Shown here piece after piece: positions 8,930 through 17,130 of a stretch of DNA of 64,000 bases. The notes beneath the pieces were generated by a model, which saw only the letters and a list, made by a program, of their open reading frames with translations, made no database searches and had not been told where the DNA came from. This DNA is from Caballeronia hypogeia (GTDB lineage: Bacteria; Pseudomonadota; Gammaproteobacteria; Burkholderiales; Burkholderiaceae), in assembly GCF_001544875.2 (NCBI RefSeq), contig NZ_FCOA02000019.1, forward strand, positions 62,001-126,000. The letters run 5' to 3'. The position numbers and the translations under genes are program-made. Within the stretch, counting starts at the first letter, position 1; each line of letters begins with the position of its first letter.

Positions 8930-9013
8930 ATGAACCGCCTGTTCTACGCTTCAGTCGCCGCGCTGCTGCTTTCGATGACGATCGAACAAGCGCTGGCGTT
9001 ATCCGTTCTGTAA
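8930..9013 (+). CDS. 27-residue small ORF after sucD
   Basis: An ORF with GGAG 5 nt before its ATG, starting MNRLFYASVAALLLSMTIEQ, and ending 9 nt before a strong terminator. The sequence is a short hydrophobic stretch with an N-terminal Arg, like a signal peptide or single-pass micropeptide. It lies 110 nt after sucD. Coding status is uncertain; the good ribosome binding site, terminator placement and coherent hydrophobic composition support it. Confidence 0.45.
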   Translation: MNRLFYASVAALLLSMTIEQALALSVL

Positions 9014-9022
9014 CCGAAACGC

Positions 9023-9060
9023 AAAAAGCCGCATGGCAAACGCCATGCGGCTTTTTCTTT
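9023..9060. terminator. Bidirectional intrinsic terminator
   Basis: 15-bp perfect stem AAAAAGCCGCATGGC (9023-9037) / GCCATGCGGCTTTTT (9042-9056), AAAC loop, flanked by A and T runs on the two sides. It ends the sucCD transcript and the convergent gntR transcript. Confidence 0.92.
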
Positions 9061-9077
9061 CCCAGCTCAATCCATTT

Positions 9078-9821
9078 TCAGTCCAGAAAGTCGCAGTTCG
9101 CCTCGACGAACGCCGCCAGATCGAGCGAATGCTGCTTCACGAGCCGCTCGACCAGCTCCGTGTCGCGCTGCTCCAGCGCCTCGATGATGCGCATGTGATC
9201 CGCGATCGAGCGCGATGCCCGGTCGCTCTGCGAGATCGTCATCTTCCGGATGGCGCGCACGTGCACGAAGATGTTCTTGATCGTCTCGAAGATGATCTCC
9301 GACTTCGACAGCCGCACGATGGCCGAATGGAACGTGATGTTCGCATCCGAATATTCGTCGATGTGGTCGGCGGGCGTCGTGTCGCGGAAGTTGTCGAACA
9401 TGTGGCGCAACTGGGCGATTTCTTCGTCCGTCGCGCGCTGGGTGGCGAGGCGCGCAGCCATGCTCTCCAGCGCCGCCCACATGTGGATCATCTCGACGAT
9501 CTCACGCTTGGTCTTGCGCAGGATATAGACGCCCCGCCGCGGCACCGTGCGCAGAAAGCCTTCCTGCTCAAGCAGCGTCATGGCCTCGCGGATCGGCGTG
9601 CGCGAGACGCCCAGCGCCTCGGTCAGCTCTTTCTCGTCGAGACGGATCTCTTCCCGCGAACGGTATATATCGGCGTCGGCAATTGCCTGCCGCAGCTTCG
9701 CGTACGCCTGATCACGCAGCGACACCGTGGCGTTGATCGGTTCCAGCGAAAGCGTGAGTCCCGAGGCGCGCGCTTCAGGACGGACTTCCGGGCTGTCTAC
9801 GGATTGAGTATCAGATGGCAT
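9078..9821 (-). CDS. GntR-family (FCD) transcriptional regulator
   Basis: 247 residues from the ATG at 9821. A winged-helix GntR domain lies at about residues 30-100 (LRDQAYAKLRQAIADADI, LTEALGVSRTPIREAMTLLEQEGFL, RRGVYI). An FCD ligand-binding domain follows with the metal-type signature: MWAALESMAARLA, FHSAIVRLS, and H in SIADHMRIIEAL and VKQHSLDLAAF. Such regulators respond to small organic acids and usually repress. The gene is transcribed behind a small membrane ORF it overlaps, with an operator copy upstream of that pair, so autoregulation is likely. An upstream in-frame extension is antisense to other sequence and was discarded. Confidence 0.88.
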   Translation of the reverse strand: MPSDTQSVDSPEVRPEARASGLTLSLEPINATVSLRDQAYAKLRQAIADADIYRSREEIRLDEKELTEALGVSRTPIREAMTLLEQEGFLRTVPRRGVYILRKTKREIVEMIHMWAALESMAARLATQRATDEEIAQLRHMFDNFRDTTPADHIDEYSDANITFHSAIVRLSKSEIIFETIKNIFVHVRAIRKMTISQSDRASRSIADHMRIIEALEQRDTELVERLVKQHSLDLAAFVEANCDFLD

Positions 9822-10032
9822 TGATGGCTTGATTTCCCAAATGCGGACGGCTAGCGACAACACGCTTGCCCGAACCGCCGTTCTGGTCGTCCGCCGCGAG
9901 ACCGGCGAAGCGACCGTGATCCTGTGCGCGCTGCAGCATGCTCTGCGGCACCGCCGACGCAATCATAAACGTAACGCTTACACCCACGGCAACCAGCGCG
10001 AATCCGACAACAACCAACAGGGCGATGCTCAT
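9811..10032 (-). CDS. Small membrane protein overlapping gntR
   Basis: 73 residues starting MSIALLVVVGFALVAVGVS, one N-terminal transmembrane helix and then a hydrophilic tail. GGAGCCTGAA precedes the ATG. Its stop falls 11 nt inside the gntR coding region, suggesting translational coupling. No family recognised. Operator copy 3 lies 73-89 bp upstream, so this ORF is probably the first gene of the regulator transcript. Confidence 0.5.
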   Translation of the reverse strand: MSIALLVVVGFALVAVGVSVTFMIASAVPQSMLQRAQDHGRFAGLAADDQNGGSGKRVVASRPHLGNQAINAI

Positions 10033-10104
10033 TTCAGGCTCCGGTTAAATCACTCAAGAGCCCTCAGTATATGCTGCATCGCAACAGCGCGCAACATATT
10101 TTGC

Positions 10105-10121
10105 ATCTTGTATATCAGAAA
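10105..10121 (-). promoter_or_regulatory. Operator copy 3 (upstream of small ORF and gntR)
   Basis: The minus strand reads TTTCTGATATACAAGAT, identical over 17 bases to copy 4 upstream of panE. It lies in the 114-bp spacer between panE and the small ORF, and fits an autoregulatory operator. Confidence 0.7.
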
Positions 10122-10146
10122 CAACGCCGGTGCCTTTTTCTGGAGT

Positions 10147-11160
10147 TTAGGCGGCTTTTTGCGACTGCGGGAGCGGCAAAGCCTTCGCCGTCCCCTGGTT
10201 TACCCCTTCGCGCAGCTTGATCAATGCGAGCACCGCATCGAGCATCGGCGTATCGACGTGCACGAGGCGGCCGATTTCCTGCACGACGGTCATGAGCGGA
10301 TCGATTTCCATCGGACGTCCGGCTTCGCAGTCCATCAGCATCGAGGTCTTGTGAGCACCGACCGCGCCCGCGCCGTTGATGCGCCGCTCGACGTCGACCC
10401 GGAAGTTCACGCCGATCTTGTCGCCGATCGCCTTCGCCTCCAGCATCATCGCCTTCGAGAGCGCGCGCGTTCCGGGGTCGCTCGTGAGGACGTCGAGCGT
10501 CGCGCCGGTCAGTGCGCTGATCGGGTTGAAGCACAGGTTGCCCCAAAGCTTGAGCCAGATCTCGTCGCGGATGTTGTCGCGCATCGGCGCTTCCATGTCG
10601 GCCTTCGCCATCATGTCGTGGAAGGCCTGCAGACGCGGCGTGATCTCGCCGCTCGGCTCGCCGATCGGGAATTTCTTGCCGTAGTGATGCTCGATGACGC
10701 CAGGCTCCGCGATCTCTGCAGCCGGCAGCAGCACGCAGCCGATTGCGCGTTCCGGCCCGAACACGTCCCACTGCCGGCCGCCCGGATCGACGCTCTGCAG
10801 CTTGGTGCCTTCCAGCTCGTTGCCGTGCTTGTAGAAGTACCAGTAAGGCAGGCCGTTCACGGCGGTGATGATCGACGTTTCGGGACCGAGCAGCGGCGGA
10901 ATGAGATCGACCACGCCGGGAATCGAATGCGCCTTCAGCGCGATGATGACGAAGTCCTGCGGACCGAGCTCGGCGGGATTGTTTGTGCAGCGCACCTTGA
11001 CGGTGTGCTCCTCGCCATCGATCCGCAGCTTCACGCCGTTCGCCTGCATGGCCGCGAGATGCGGCCCGCGCGCGACGAAGCTGACATCCGCACCGGCGCG
11101 CGCCAGTTGCGCTCCCATATAGCCGCCGATCGCGCCGGCGCCGTACACGCAGATTTTCAT
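10147..11160 (-). CDS. Ketopantoate reductase family; candidate oxalyl-CoA reductase (PanE2-like)
   Basis: 337 residues. The N-terminal NADP-binding Rossmann motif is MKICVYGAGAIGGYMG; the family catalytic Lys is K204 (EIWLKLWGN) and the catalytic Glu is E285 (GRPMEID), with HKTSMLMD before it. CAGGAGACGACC precedes the ATG and the operator motif sits 32-48 bp upstream. By sequence alone this is a 2-dehydropantoate 2-reductase homologue. In Methylobacterium extorquens the paralogue PanE2 reduces oxalyl-CoA to glyoxylate during oxalate assimilation. The frc, oxlT-like and sucCD neighbours and shared operator point to that role here; a biosynthetic panE would not be expected in this context. 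Confidence 0.72.
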   Translation of the reverse strand: MKICVYGAGAIGGYMGAQLARAGADVSFVARGPHLAAMQANGVKLRIDGEEHTVKVRCTNNPAELGPQDFVIIALKAHSIPGVVDLIPPLLGPETSIITAVNGLPYWYFYKHGNELEGTKLQSVDPGGRQWDVFGPERAIGCVLLPAAEIAEPGVIEHHYGKKFPIGEPSGEITPRLQAFHDMMAKADMEAPMRDNIRDEIWLKLWGNLCFNPISALTGATLDVLTSDPGTRALSKAMMLEAKAIGDKIGVNFRVDVERRINGAGAVGAHKTSMLMDCEAGRPMEIDPLMTVVQEIGRLVHVDTPMLDAVLALIKLREGVNQGTAKALPLPQSQKAA

Positions 11161-11191
11161 GGTCGTCTCCTGAGGGTTGTAGCCTTATATC

Positions 11192-11208
11192 TTTCTGATA
11201 TACAAGAT
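11192..11208 (+). promoter_or_regulatory. Operator copy 4 (panE promoter)
   Basis: TTTCTGATATACAAGAT, 32-48 bp upstream of the panE-family start and identical over 17 bases to copy 3. Confidence 0.72.
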
Positions 11209-11321
11209 ACTACATTCCGAGTGCAATGAGGACAAGGCGAATCGTGCGATTGCGTACGAGCGAAAACCCGCATGCGCAGGGCGCGCAGCGGGTCCGCGAG
11301 AGGAATTTGGGGATGAGGCCG

Positions 11322-12260
11322 TCAAGCCTCGATGGCTTGACCGGAACCGAGAGTATGCGATGAGTATGCGGCGAAGTGTGACCAGACCTGCGCCGCGCTC
11401 GCGCGCAGCGCGCGGTTCTTGCGCCGCACGAGCATGATGGTGCGCGGCGTGTTCGGCACGAGCGGGATGAAGCGCGCCTGCGCGCTGTCGCAGGCGGCGC
11501 GGGCGTGCATCGGCAAGATGCCGACGCCGAGGCCCGCTTCGGCCATGCGCGCGACCGCCGCCGGTTGCGCGAGGCGTTGACGCACCGCGCCGGTGACGCC
11601 GTGCAGGGCGAGCGCCGCTTCGATGGCGCTCAGACTGCCGGTATCGTCTTCGAGCAGGAGCAGTGGAGTGCCGCGCAGTTGCTGCCAGTCGATGCGCGCC
11701 GCCCCGCCCAGCCGATGCGACGCGCCGACGACGGCCGCGAGGCCATCGGCGAAAAGAAGTTCGGCGGCCAGTTCGTCCAGATGTTCGGGCGCGATCACCA
11801 CGCCCAATTCCGCCTCACCGGATCGCACGAGTTGCAGCACCGCGCTCTGCGGCCGGTCCAGCACGACGACGGTCGTGTCCGGCAGGCGCTCGCGGCATGA
11901 GGCGAGCATCGCGGGCAGGACGCTCGCCGTCAGCCCGCAACTGCTTGCGAGATGCACGACGCCCGACTCGCCGCCCTCCTGCGGTCGCGGCCTGAGCGTC
12001 GCCTCCAGTTCCTCGACAAGCGGCGCGATGCGCGCCAGCAGCTTGCGCCCGGTCTCGGTCAGCGCGACCTGGCGCGTGGTGCGATCGAAGAGCCGCAGCG
12101 AGATTTCGTCTTCCAGTTCCCGGATGCTGCGGCTGACCGCCGATTGCGTGATGCCGAATTCATCGCCCGCGCGCGTGAAGCTGCGCTGCCGCGCGAGCGT
12201 GACGAACAGCCTCAATTGATGCAGCGATACGCTGAGCGACGGAGGCTGTTCGCGCGCCAT
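11322..12260 (-). CDS. LysR-family regulator downstream of oxlT-like gene
   Basis: 312 residues. N-terminal LysR HTH: LHQLRLFVTLARQRSFTRAGDEFGITQSAVSRSIRELEDEISLRLFDRTTR, followed by the substrate-binding domain (LTASVLPAMLASCRERLP, GEAELGVVIAPEH). It begins 12 nt after the stop of the OxlT-like transporter and is co-directional, so it is likely co-transcribed with it rather than divergent as LysR genes usually are. The ligand is unknown; an organic acid is a reasonable guess. Confidence 0.88.
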   Translation of the reverse strand: MAREQPPSLSVSLHQLRLFVTLARQRSFTRAGDEFGITQSAVSRSIRELEDEISLRLFDRTTRQVALTETGRKLLARIAPLVEELEATLRPRPQEGGESGVVHLASSCGLTASVLPAMLASCRERLPDTTVVVLDRPQSAVLQLVRSGEAELGVVIAPEHLDELAAELLFADGLAAVVGASHRLGGAARIDWQQLRGTPLLLLEDDTGSLSAIEAALALHGVTGAVRQRLAQPAAVARMAEAGLGVGILPMHARAACDSAQARFIPLVPNTPRTIMLVRRKNRALRASAAQVWSHFAAYSSHTLGSGQAIEA

Positions 12261-12272
12261 GCCCCGATCGCC

Positions 12273-13619
12273 TTATTGAACCGTGTTGCGCGATGCGTCC
12301 CAGCCCGACTGGAACGACGCGTTGACCGACTCGGCGCTCGTCGTTGCGGCGTGGGTGTTCTCGATCCAGCGCTTGCGCATCGGTGCGAGGATGAACTTCG
12401 CGCACAGGCCCGCCGCGATCGACGTCACAGCCGTCGCGATGAACACCGCGTTCCACGAACCGAACGACGCCAGCACCGAGGCGAGCGGCACGAGCATGGA
12501 GGCTGTGCCCTTCGCCGTGTACAGCGTGCCCGCGTTGGCGGCGGCGTACTTGCTGCCGAAGGTGTCCGCGCACGTCGCCGGGAAGATCGAGAAGATCTCT
12601 CCCCAGCAGAGGAAGGTCATGGCCGCAAACAGCATGAAGAGATACGGGTTGTGGCCGAACTCCATCAGCCCGAGCAGCGCCACGCCTTCGCCCAGGAAGA
12701 TGATGAACATCGTGTTTTCGCGGCCGATCTTGTCGGAGATAAAGCCGCACAGCGGACGCGTGAAGCCGTTGCACAGATTGTCGATGGACAGCGTCATCGC
12801 GAGCAGCGGCAGTGTGACGCCCAGGATGTTCACCGGCATCTTCGCGAAGCCGTATTCCTTGGCGATCGGCCCGAACTGCGCGGTGGCGATCACGCCGCCC
12901 GCCGCGACGAACACGAACATCAGATAGAGCACCCAGAAGAGCGGCGAGCGCACCATCTGTCCGGTCGTGTAGTCGATTTTCGTCGCCACGATGCGCTTGG
13001 CCGGCACGATGCCCTTCGGCGGATTCGGACGCACCAGGAAGAGCGCCAGCAGGAAGATGCACACGCCCTGGAAGATGCCGAAGAACATGAACGCGTGCTC
13101 GTAGCCCGAGCTCTGGATCATGTTGGAGATCGGAATCACCGTGACGGCCGCGCCGGCGCCGAAGCCCGCCGCCGTCAGACCGGCAGCGAGACCGCGCTTG
13201 TCCGGGAACCACTTGAGCGCCGTGCCAACGCACGTGCCGTACACGCAGCCCGCGCCGATACCGGCGATCACAGCCGCGATGTAAAGATGCATGAGGCTGG
13301 TGGCGTGCGCGTCGATAACCCAGCCGATCGCCGCGCAGATGGAACCGCCGATGACCACCGGGCGTGGCCCGAATTTATCGACGAGCCAGCCCTCGACGGG
13401 CACGAGCCACGTTTCCGTGACGATGAAGATGGTGAAAGCCGTTTGAATCGCCGCTTGTCCCCAATGATGTTTCGCATCCATTGGAACGACGAATAGAGTC
13501 CACGCGTACTGCAGGTTGGCGACGAGTCCCATGCATAGGATGCCCACCGCCAGCTGGATCCATCTGTTGTGATGACGCCCGTGCGATTGCCCGGACACAA
13601 CCGTGTCTGCGCTTGCCAT
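12273..13619 (-). CDS. OxlT-type oxalate/formate antiporter family MFS transporter
   Basis: 448 residues, 12 hydrophobic helices. It matches OxlT along its length: LQYAWTLFVVP, QTAFTIFIVTE, DKFGPRP, GAGCVYGTCVGTALKWFPDKRGLAAGLTAAGFG, SIDNLCNGFTRPLCGFISDKIGR, and LYTAKGTASML near the C-terminus. The two cationic residues that bind oxalate in Oxalobacter OxlT (Arg272 in helix 8, Lys355 in helix 11) are conserved here as R288 and K370. That supports a dicarboxylate such as oxalate as substrate. Which counter-ion is exchanged cannot be told. A LysR gene follows at 12 nt. Confidence 0.85.
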   Translation of the reverse strand: MASADTVVSGQSHGRHHNRWIQLAVGILCMGLVANLQYAWTLFVVPMDAKHHWGQAAIQTAFTIFIVTETWLVPVEGWLVDKFGPRPVVIGGSICAAIGWVIDAHATSLMHLYIAAVIAGIGAGCVYGTCVGTALKWFPDKRGLAAGLTAAGFGAGAAVTVIPISNMIQSSGYEHAFMFFGIFQGVCIFLLALFLVRPNPPKGIVPAKRIVATKIDYTTGQMVRSPLFWVLYLMFVFVAAGGVIATAQFGPIAKEYGFAKMPVNILGVTLPLLAMTLSIDNLCNGFTRPLCGFISDKIGRENTMFIIFLGEGVALLGLMEFGHNPYLFMLFAAMTFLCWGEIFSIFPATCADTFGSKYAAANAGTLYTAKGTASMLVPLASVLASFGSWNAVFIATAVTSIAAGLCAKFILAPMRKRWIENTHAATTSAESVNASFQSGWDASRNTVQ

Positions 13620-14071
13620 GTCTGTCTCCGTTATGTCTTCTCAGCGCTCGTACGGCGCTTGATGTGCTGCGAGAACACCGACGCGTTGCGTCGGCGGCGA
13701 GCGGTCGGTCAGGGGAAGTGCTCGGTCCAGGCGGCGTGGGCTTGTGGCCGCTTGGCGCGCATTTCGCGCGTCTTGAAGAGAGCGATCGGTTCGCACATCT
13801 GGCGGGCGTCCGAGTCAAGCGATCGAATCATTTAAAGCGATTCCCAATTAGGTCCGGACGTTCGGTGCAGCCCTTGCAGGCTTCTTGTACTGCGTTTTTT
13901 CGCTTGCAACGCCTGGCGGCAGCCGGTGCATGCGTGGGGTTTAGCATGGCCGTTCGTGCTGTCCGCATCTGTCCGCCTTACAACTTTGCGGGACGTGAAA
14001 GCATCGTGGAGGAGAAAAACGATTAAGGAAAGTAAGAAAAAATTATTGTATAAATTAGGTATCGTTAATGG
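13620..14071. promoter_or_regulatory. Divergent promoter region oxlT-like / LysR
   Basis: 452-bp spacer between divergent genes. The half next to the LysR start is AT-rich (GAAAAAATTATTGTATAAATTAGG around 14036-14060, shown here only in part: TTATTGTATAAATTAGG) and resembles a promoter. No TGATATACA copy and no gene were found in it. Confidence 0.4.
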
Positions 14072-15040
14072 ATGAGGATCGCCGTGCTCCGCAACGCCAC
14101 TCTGCGTCAATTGAAGATCTTCGAAACCGTCGCGCGCCGGCTGAGTTTTTCTCGCGCCGCCGAGGAGCTGTACCTCACTCAGCCCGCCGTCTCGACGCAG
14201 GTCAAACAGCTGGAGGAGCATGCCGGCTTGCCGCTCTTTGAGCAATTAGGGAAAAAAATCTACCTCACGCCGGCCGGCAATGAAATGCTCCATTACAGCC
14301 GGTCGATCCTCGAGCAGTTCCGCGAAGCCGACGATGCCATGGCCCGGCTCAAGGGTATTTCCGGAGGCACACTGAATGTCGCGGTGATCAGCGCGGGCGA
14401 TTACTTCTTCCCCCGGCTCCTTGCAGCGTTCACGCACCGTAATACCGATGTAAGACTGAATCTCGCCGTCCATAACCGCGAGGAATTGCTGCATCAGCTC
14501 ACCGACAATCTCACCGATCTCGCCGTCATGGTGCGCCCGCCGCGCGACATGGACACCGTCAACATCTCGTTCGCGCCCCATCCGTATGTGATCGTCGCGC
14601 CGCCGGATCATCCGCTCGTCGGACGAAAGGACGTTCCGCTGGAAGCATTGGCCGATGAGCCGTTCATCGTCCGCGAGCGCGGCTCGGACACGTGGAATTC
14701 GATGGAGGAAGGCTTCGCGGGCCGCTTATCGAACCTGAACGTCGCGATGGAAATCACGAGCACGGAAACGATCAAGCAGGCGGTGATCGCGGGCATGGGT
14801 CTGACTTTTCTGTCCGCGCACACGATCAGCATGGAACTGCAGGTCGGCAAGCTGGCGGTGCTCGACATCGAAGGCTTTCCCGTGATGCTCAACTGGTTCG
14901 TAGTGCACCGGAACAACAAGCGCCTGCCGCCGGTGGCGCTTGCGTTCAAGCAGTTTCTCGTCGAGGAAGGCGCGGCGCAGATCGAGGCGATTACCCAGAT
15001 CGTCGCGAAAACGGGGAAGCCAACACATAACGAATTATGA
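14072..15040 (+). CDS. LysR-family regulator (CbbR-like)
   Basis: 322 residues. HTH at about residues 8-65 (ATLRQLKIFETVARRLSFSRAAEELYLTQPAVSTQVKQLEEHAG), effector domain with SGGTLNVAVISAGDYFFPRLLAAF, VHNREELLHQL and FLSAHTIS. It is divergent from the OxlT-like transporter, the classical position for controlling it. The 'sTQPAVSTQVKQLE' recognition helix is like that of CbbR/CysB-type proteins. The ligand is unknown. Confidence 0.88.
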   Translation: MRIAVLRNATLRQLKIFETVARRLSFSRAAEELYLTQPAVSTQVKQLEEHAGLPLFEQLGKKIYLTPAGNEMLHYSRSILEQFREADDAMARLKGISGGTLNVAVISAGDYFFPRLLAAFTHRNTDVRLNLAVHNREELLHQLTDNLTDLAVMVRPPRDMDTVNISFAPHPYVIVAPPDHPLVGRKDVPLEALADEPFIVRERGSDTWNSMEEGFAGRLSNLNVAMEITSTETIKQAVIAGMGLTFLSAHTISMELQVGKLAVLDIEGFPVMLNWFVVHRNNKRLPPVALAFKQFLVEEGAAQIEAITQIVAKTGKPTHNEL

Positions 15041-15127
15041 ATATATAATCAAAAAAGGTTTAACTATCGTATATGGATCGAGTTTCCTATCCTGCATTCA
15101 AGCCCCACGGCCCTTCAGGAGACGATC

Positions 15128-15466
15128 ATGATCCATGCAATGCACGGCGAAGACCGCGAAGTTCAGGCGCAGGTCTGCGCATTCAATACCGCTTTCGAAG
15201 AACTCGACCTGATGTTCCGCTGGGATGCGCATACCTATCGCGCGCTCGCCTCGGCGGACAGCGACTACGGCAGGATCGCACAGTACATCGAGACGCAATG
15301 TCCGCATCTGCTGACGGCGTACAGCGCGGAGTTTTTGTGCCAGGCCATCGTGGAACGCAAGAATTCGACGATCGAGGCGTGCCGGCAGAACACCGTTCAG
15401 TACGAGGACAGCGCCCAGCGCGCGCGGCTCTGGCGGGCGCGCAACGAGGAAACCGCGCGCATCTGA
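15128..15466 (+). CDS. Conserved hypothetical protein, 112 residues
   Basis: Good ribosome binding site (TTCAGGAGACGATC) before the ATG. The protein is soluble, helical, rich in Glu/Arg and Ala, with two cysteines (IETQCPHLL, FLCQAIVERK) and no membrane segment. A terminator follows. I recognise no domain. It sits between a LysR gene and a convergent aldehyde dehydrogenase gene, with an AT-rich promoter-like stretch upstream (15040-15085). Confidence 0.65.
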   Translation: MIHAMHGEDREVQAQVCAFNTAFEELDLMFRWDAHTYRALASADSDYGRIAQYIETQCPHLLTAYSAEFLCQAIVERKNSTIEACRQNTVQYEDSAQRARLWRARNEETARI

Positions 15467-15490
15467 GAATTTCCCGCATCTCGACATAGA

Positions 15491-15526
15491 AAAAGGGCGA
15501 TCCGGAGATTCCGGACCGCCCTTCCC
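15491..15526. terminator. Intrinsic terminator
   Basis: Stem AAGGGCG-A-TCCGGA / TCCGGA-C-CGCCCTT around 15493-15523, preceded by A-run and followed by CCCTGG. It lies between convergent genes, better as terminator for the minus-strand dehydrogenase gene, whose transcript would end in the T-rich complement of the A-run. Confidence 0.7.
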
Positions 15527-15568
15527 TGGTTTCGTGCTGGCCGCGGCGAACCGCGGCGGCCGTGACGC

Positions 15569-17020
15569 TCAGGGCACCAGCGACACCCACACGGCCTTCG
15601 GCTCCGTGAAATTCTCGATGGCGACATCGCCATGCTCGCGGCCGAAGCCCGAATCGCCCGAACCGCCCCACGGCAGACGTACGTCCGTATAGCCGTAAGT
15701 ATTCACCCAGACCGTGCCCGCCTTCAGTTCCGCCGCCATGCGATGCACGCGGCCGATGTCCGCGCTCCACACGCCCGCGGCGAGGCTATAGGCCGTGCCG
15801 TTGGCGATTCGCAGCGCGTCGGCTTCATCGTCGAAGGGAATCACGCTCGCGACCGGGCCGAAGATTTCTTCCTGCGATATGCGCATTTCGTGCGCGACGT
15901 GCGCGAACACCGTCGGCTCGACGAAATAGCCGCGCTCGCCCAGACGCTTGCCGCCCGTCACGACCGATGCGCCCTCGCCCTTGCCGATGTCCACGTAGTC
16001 CAGCACGCTCTTCATCTGCTTGGCGGAGATGAGCGGTCCCATATTGGTTTCGCGCTTCGAGGGATCGCCCAGCTTGATGGTGCGGGCGCGTTCGGCGAGG
16101 CGCTCGACGACTTCGTCGTAGACCGCACGCTGCACCAGCACGCGCGAGCCAGCCGAGCACACCTGTCCGGCGTTGAAGAAGATGCCGGACGCCGCGGCGC
16201 GCACGGCGCTGTCGAGGTTCGCGTCCGCGAAGATCACGTTCGCGGATTTGCCGCCCAGTTCCAGCGTGACGCGCTTGAAGTTGCCCGCCGCGCCCTGCAG
16301 AATGCCGCGCCCGACCGACGGCGAGCCCGTGAACGTCACCTTGTCGACTCCCGGATGCGCGACGAGCGAATCGCCGACGACCGAGCCCTTGCCCGTCACG
16401 ATATTGAGCACGCCCGGCGGCACGCCCGCCTCGAGCGCGAGCCGTCCGACCATCAGCGCGGAAAGCGGCGTGATTTCGGCCGGCTTGACGATCAGCGTGC
16501 AGCCGCAGGCGAGCGCCGGCGCGATTTTCCACATGCCGATCATCAGCGGAAAATTCCACGGGACGATGGCCGCGACGACGCCGACCGGCTCGCGCACGGT
16601 GTAGGTCAGCGCATCGGGCCGCGCGGGCACGACCTGGCCGTTGATCTTGTCGCACCAGCCGGCGTAGTAGGTAAGGGTGTCGATGGCGGCGGGCACGTCC
16701 TGACGCTGGACGCCCGAAATCGGCTTGCCGGCGTCGAGGCTTTCCAGCGCCGCGAGTTCGTCCTGATTTTCGCGCAGCAGATCGGCGAGCTTCATCAGGA
16801 TGCGGCCGCGCTCGGCGGCCCGGATCGCGTTCCACGGCTTCAGCGCGGCGCGCGCCGCCTGCACCGCGCGGTCGACATCGGCGGACGTGCCCTGAGCCAC
16901 GCGGGCGATCGGGTCTTCGGTGGCGGGATCGAGGTTCGTCGAATACTCGCCGCCGCCCGGTGGCACGAACTCGCCGTTGATCAGCAATTCGTAGCGCTTC
17001 AGCTCCGCTGTGTTTTCCAT
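15569..17020 (-). CDS. NAD(P)-dependent aldehyde dehydrogenase
   Basis: 483 residues from the second ATG (17020), which has GGAGCGAGAC in front; the first in-frame ATG at 17032 overlaps that ribosome binding site. Oxyanion Asn N156 (VPWNFPLM), general base E254 (VTLELGGKSAN), nucleophile C288 (FFNAGQVCSAGSR) and the cofactor-binding FTGSPSVGRGI are all present, so it should be active. Class resembles betaine-aldehyde, phenylacetaldehyde or semialdehyde dehydrogenases; the substrate cannot be called. A possible link to glyoxylate or glycolaldehyde in the adjoining oxalate locus is only inferred from location. Confidence 0.85.
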   Translation of the reverse strand: MENTAELKRYELLINGEFVPPGGGEYSTNLDPATEDPIARVAQGTSADVDRAVQAARAALKPWNAIRAAERGRILMKLADLLRENQDELAALESLDAGKPISGVQRQDVPAAIDTLTYYAGWCDKINGQVVPARPDALTYTVREPVGVVAAIVPWNFPLMIGMWKIAPALACGCTLIVKPAEITPLSALMVGRLALEAGVPPGVLNIVTGKGSVVGDSLVAHPGVDKVTFTGSPSVGRGILQGAAGNFKRVTLELGGKSANVIFADANLDSAVRAAASGIFFNAGQVCSAGSRVLVQRAVYDEVVERLAERARTIKLGDPSKRETNMGPLISAKQMKSVLDYVDIGKGEGASVVTGGKRLGERGYFVEPTVFAHVAHEMRISQEEIFGPVASVIPFDDEADALRIANGTAYSLAAGVWSADIGRVHRMAAELKAGTVWVNTYGYTDVRLPWGGSGDSGFGREHGDVAIENFTEPKAVWVSLVP

Positions 17021-17130
17021 GTCTCGCTCCATTTGCTTTTCAGAACCACTTCATGGTGCGGGAGAAAAACGATCCATGAAAGCAAAACATTTTTATTGTT
17101 TTTATAGGACGTGATGTATGGACAGATATA

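Noticed and set aside
10147-11160. Housekeeping panE (ketopantoate reductase for pantothenate)
   Set aside because: Family motifs fit either role, but the oxalate gene context and shared operator favour an oxalyl-CoA reductase. This is not proven.
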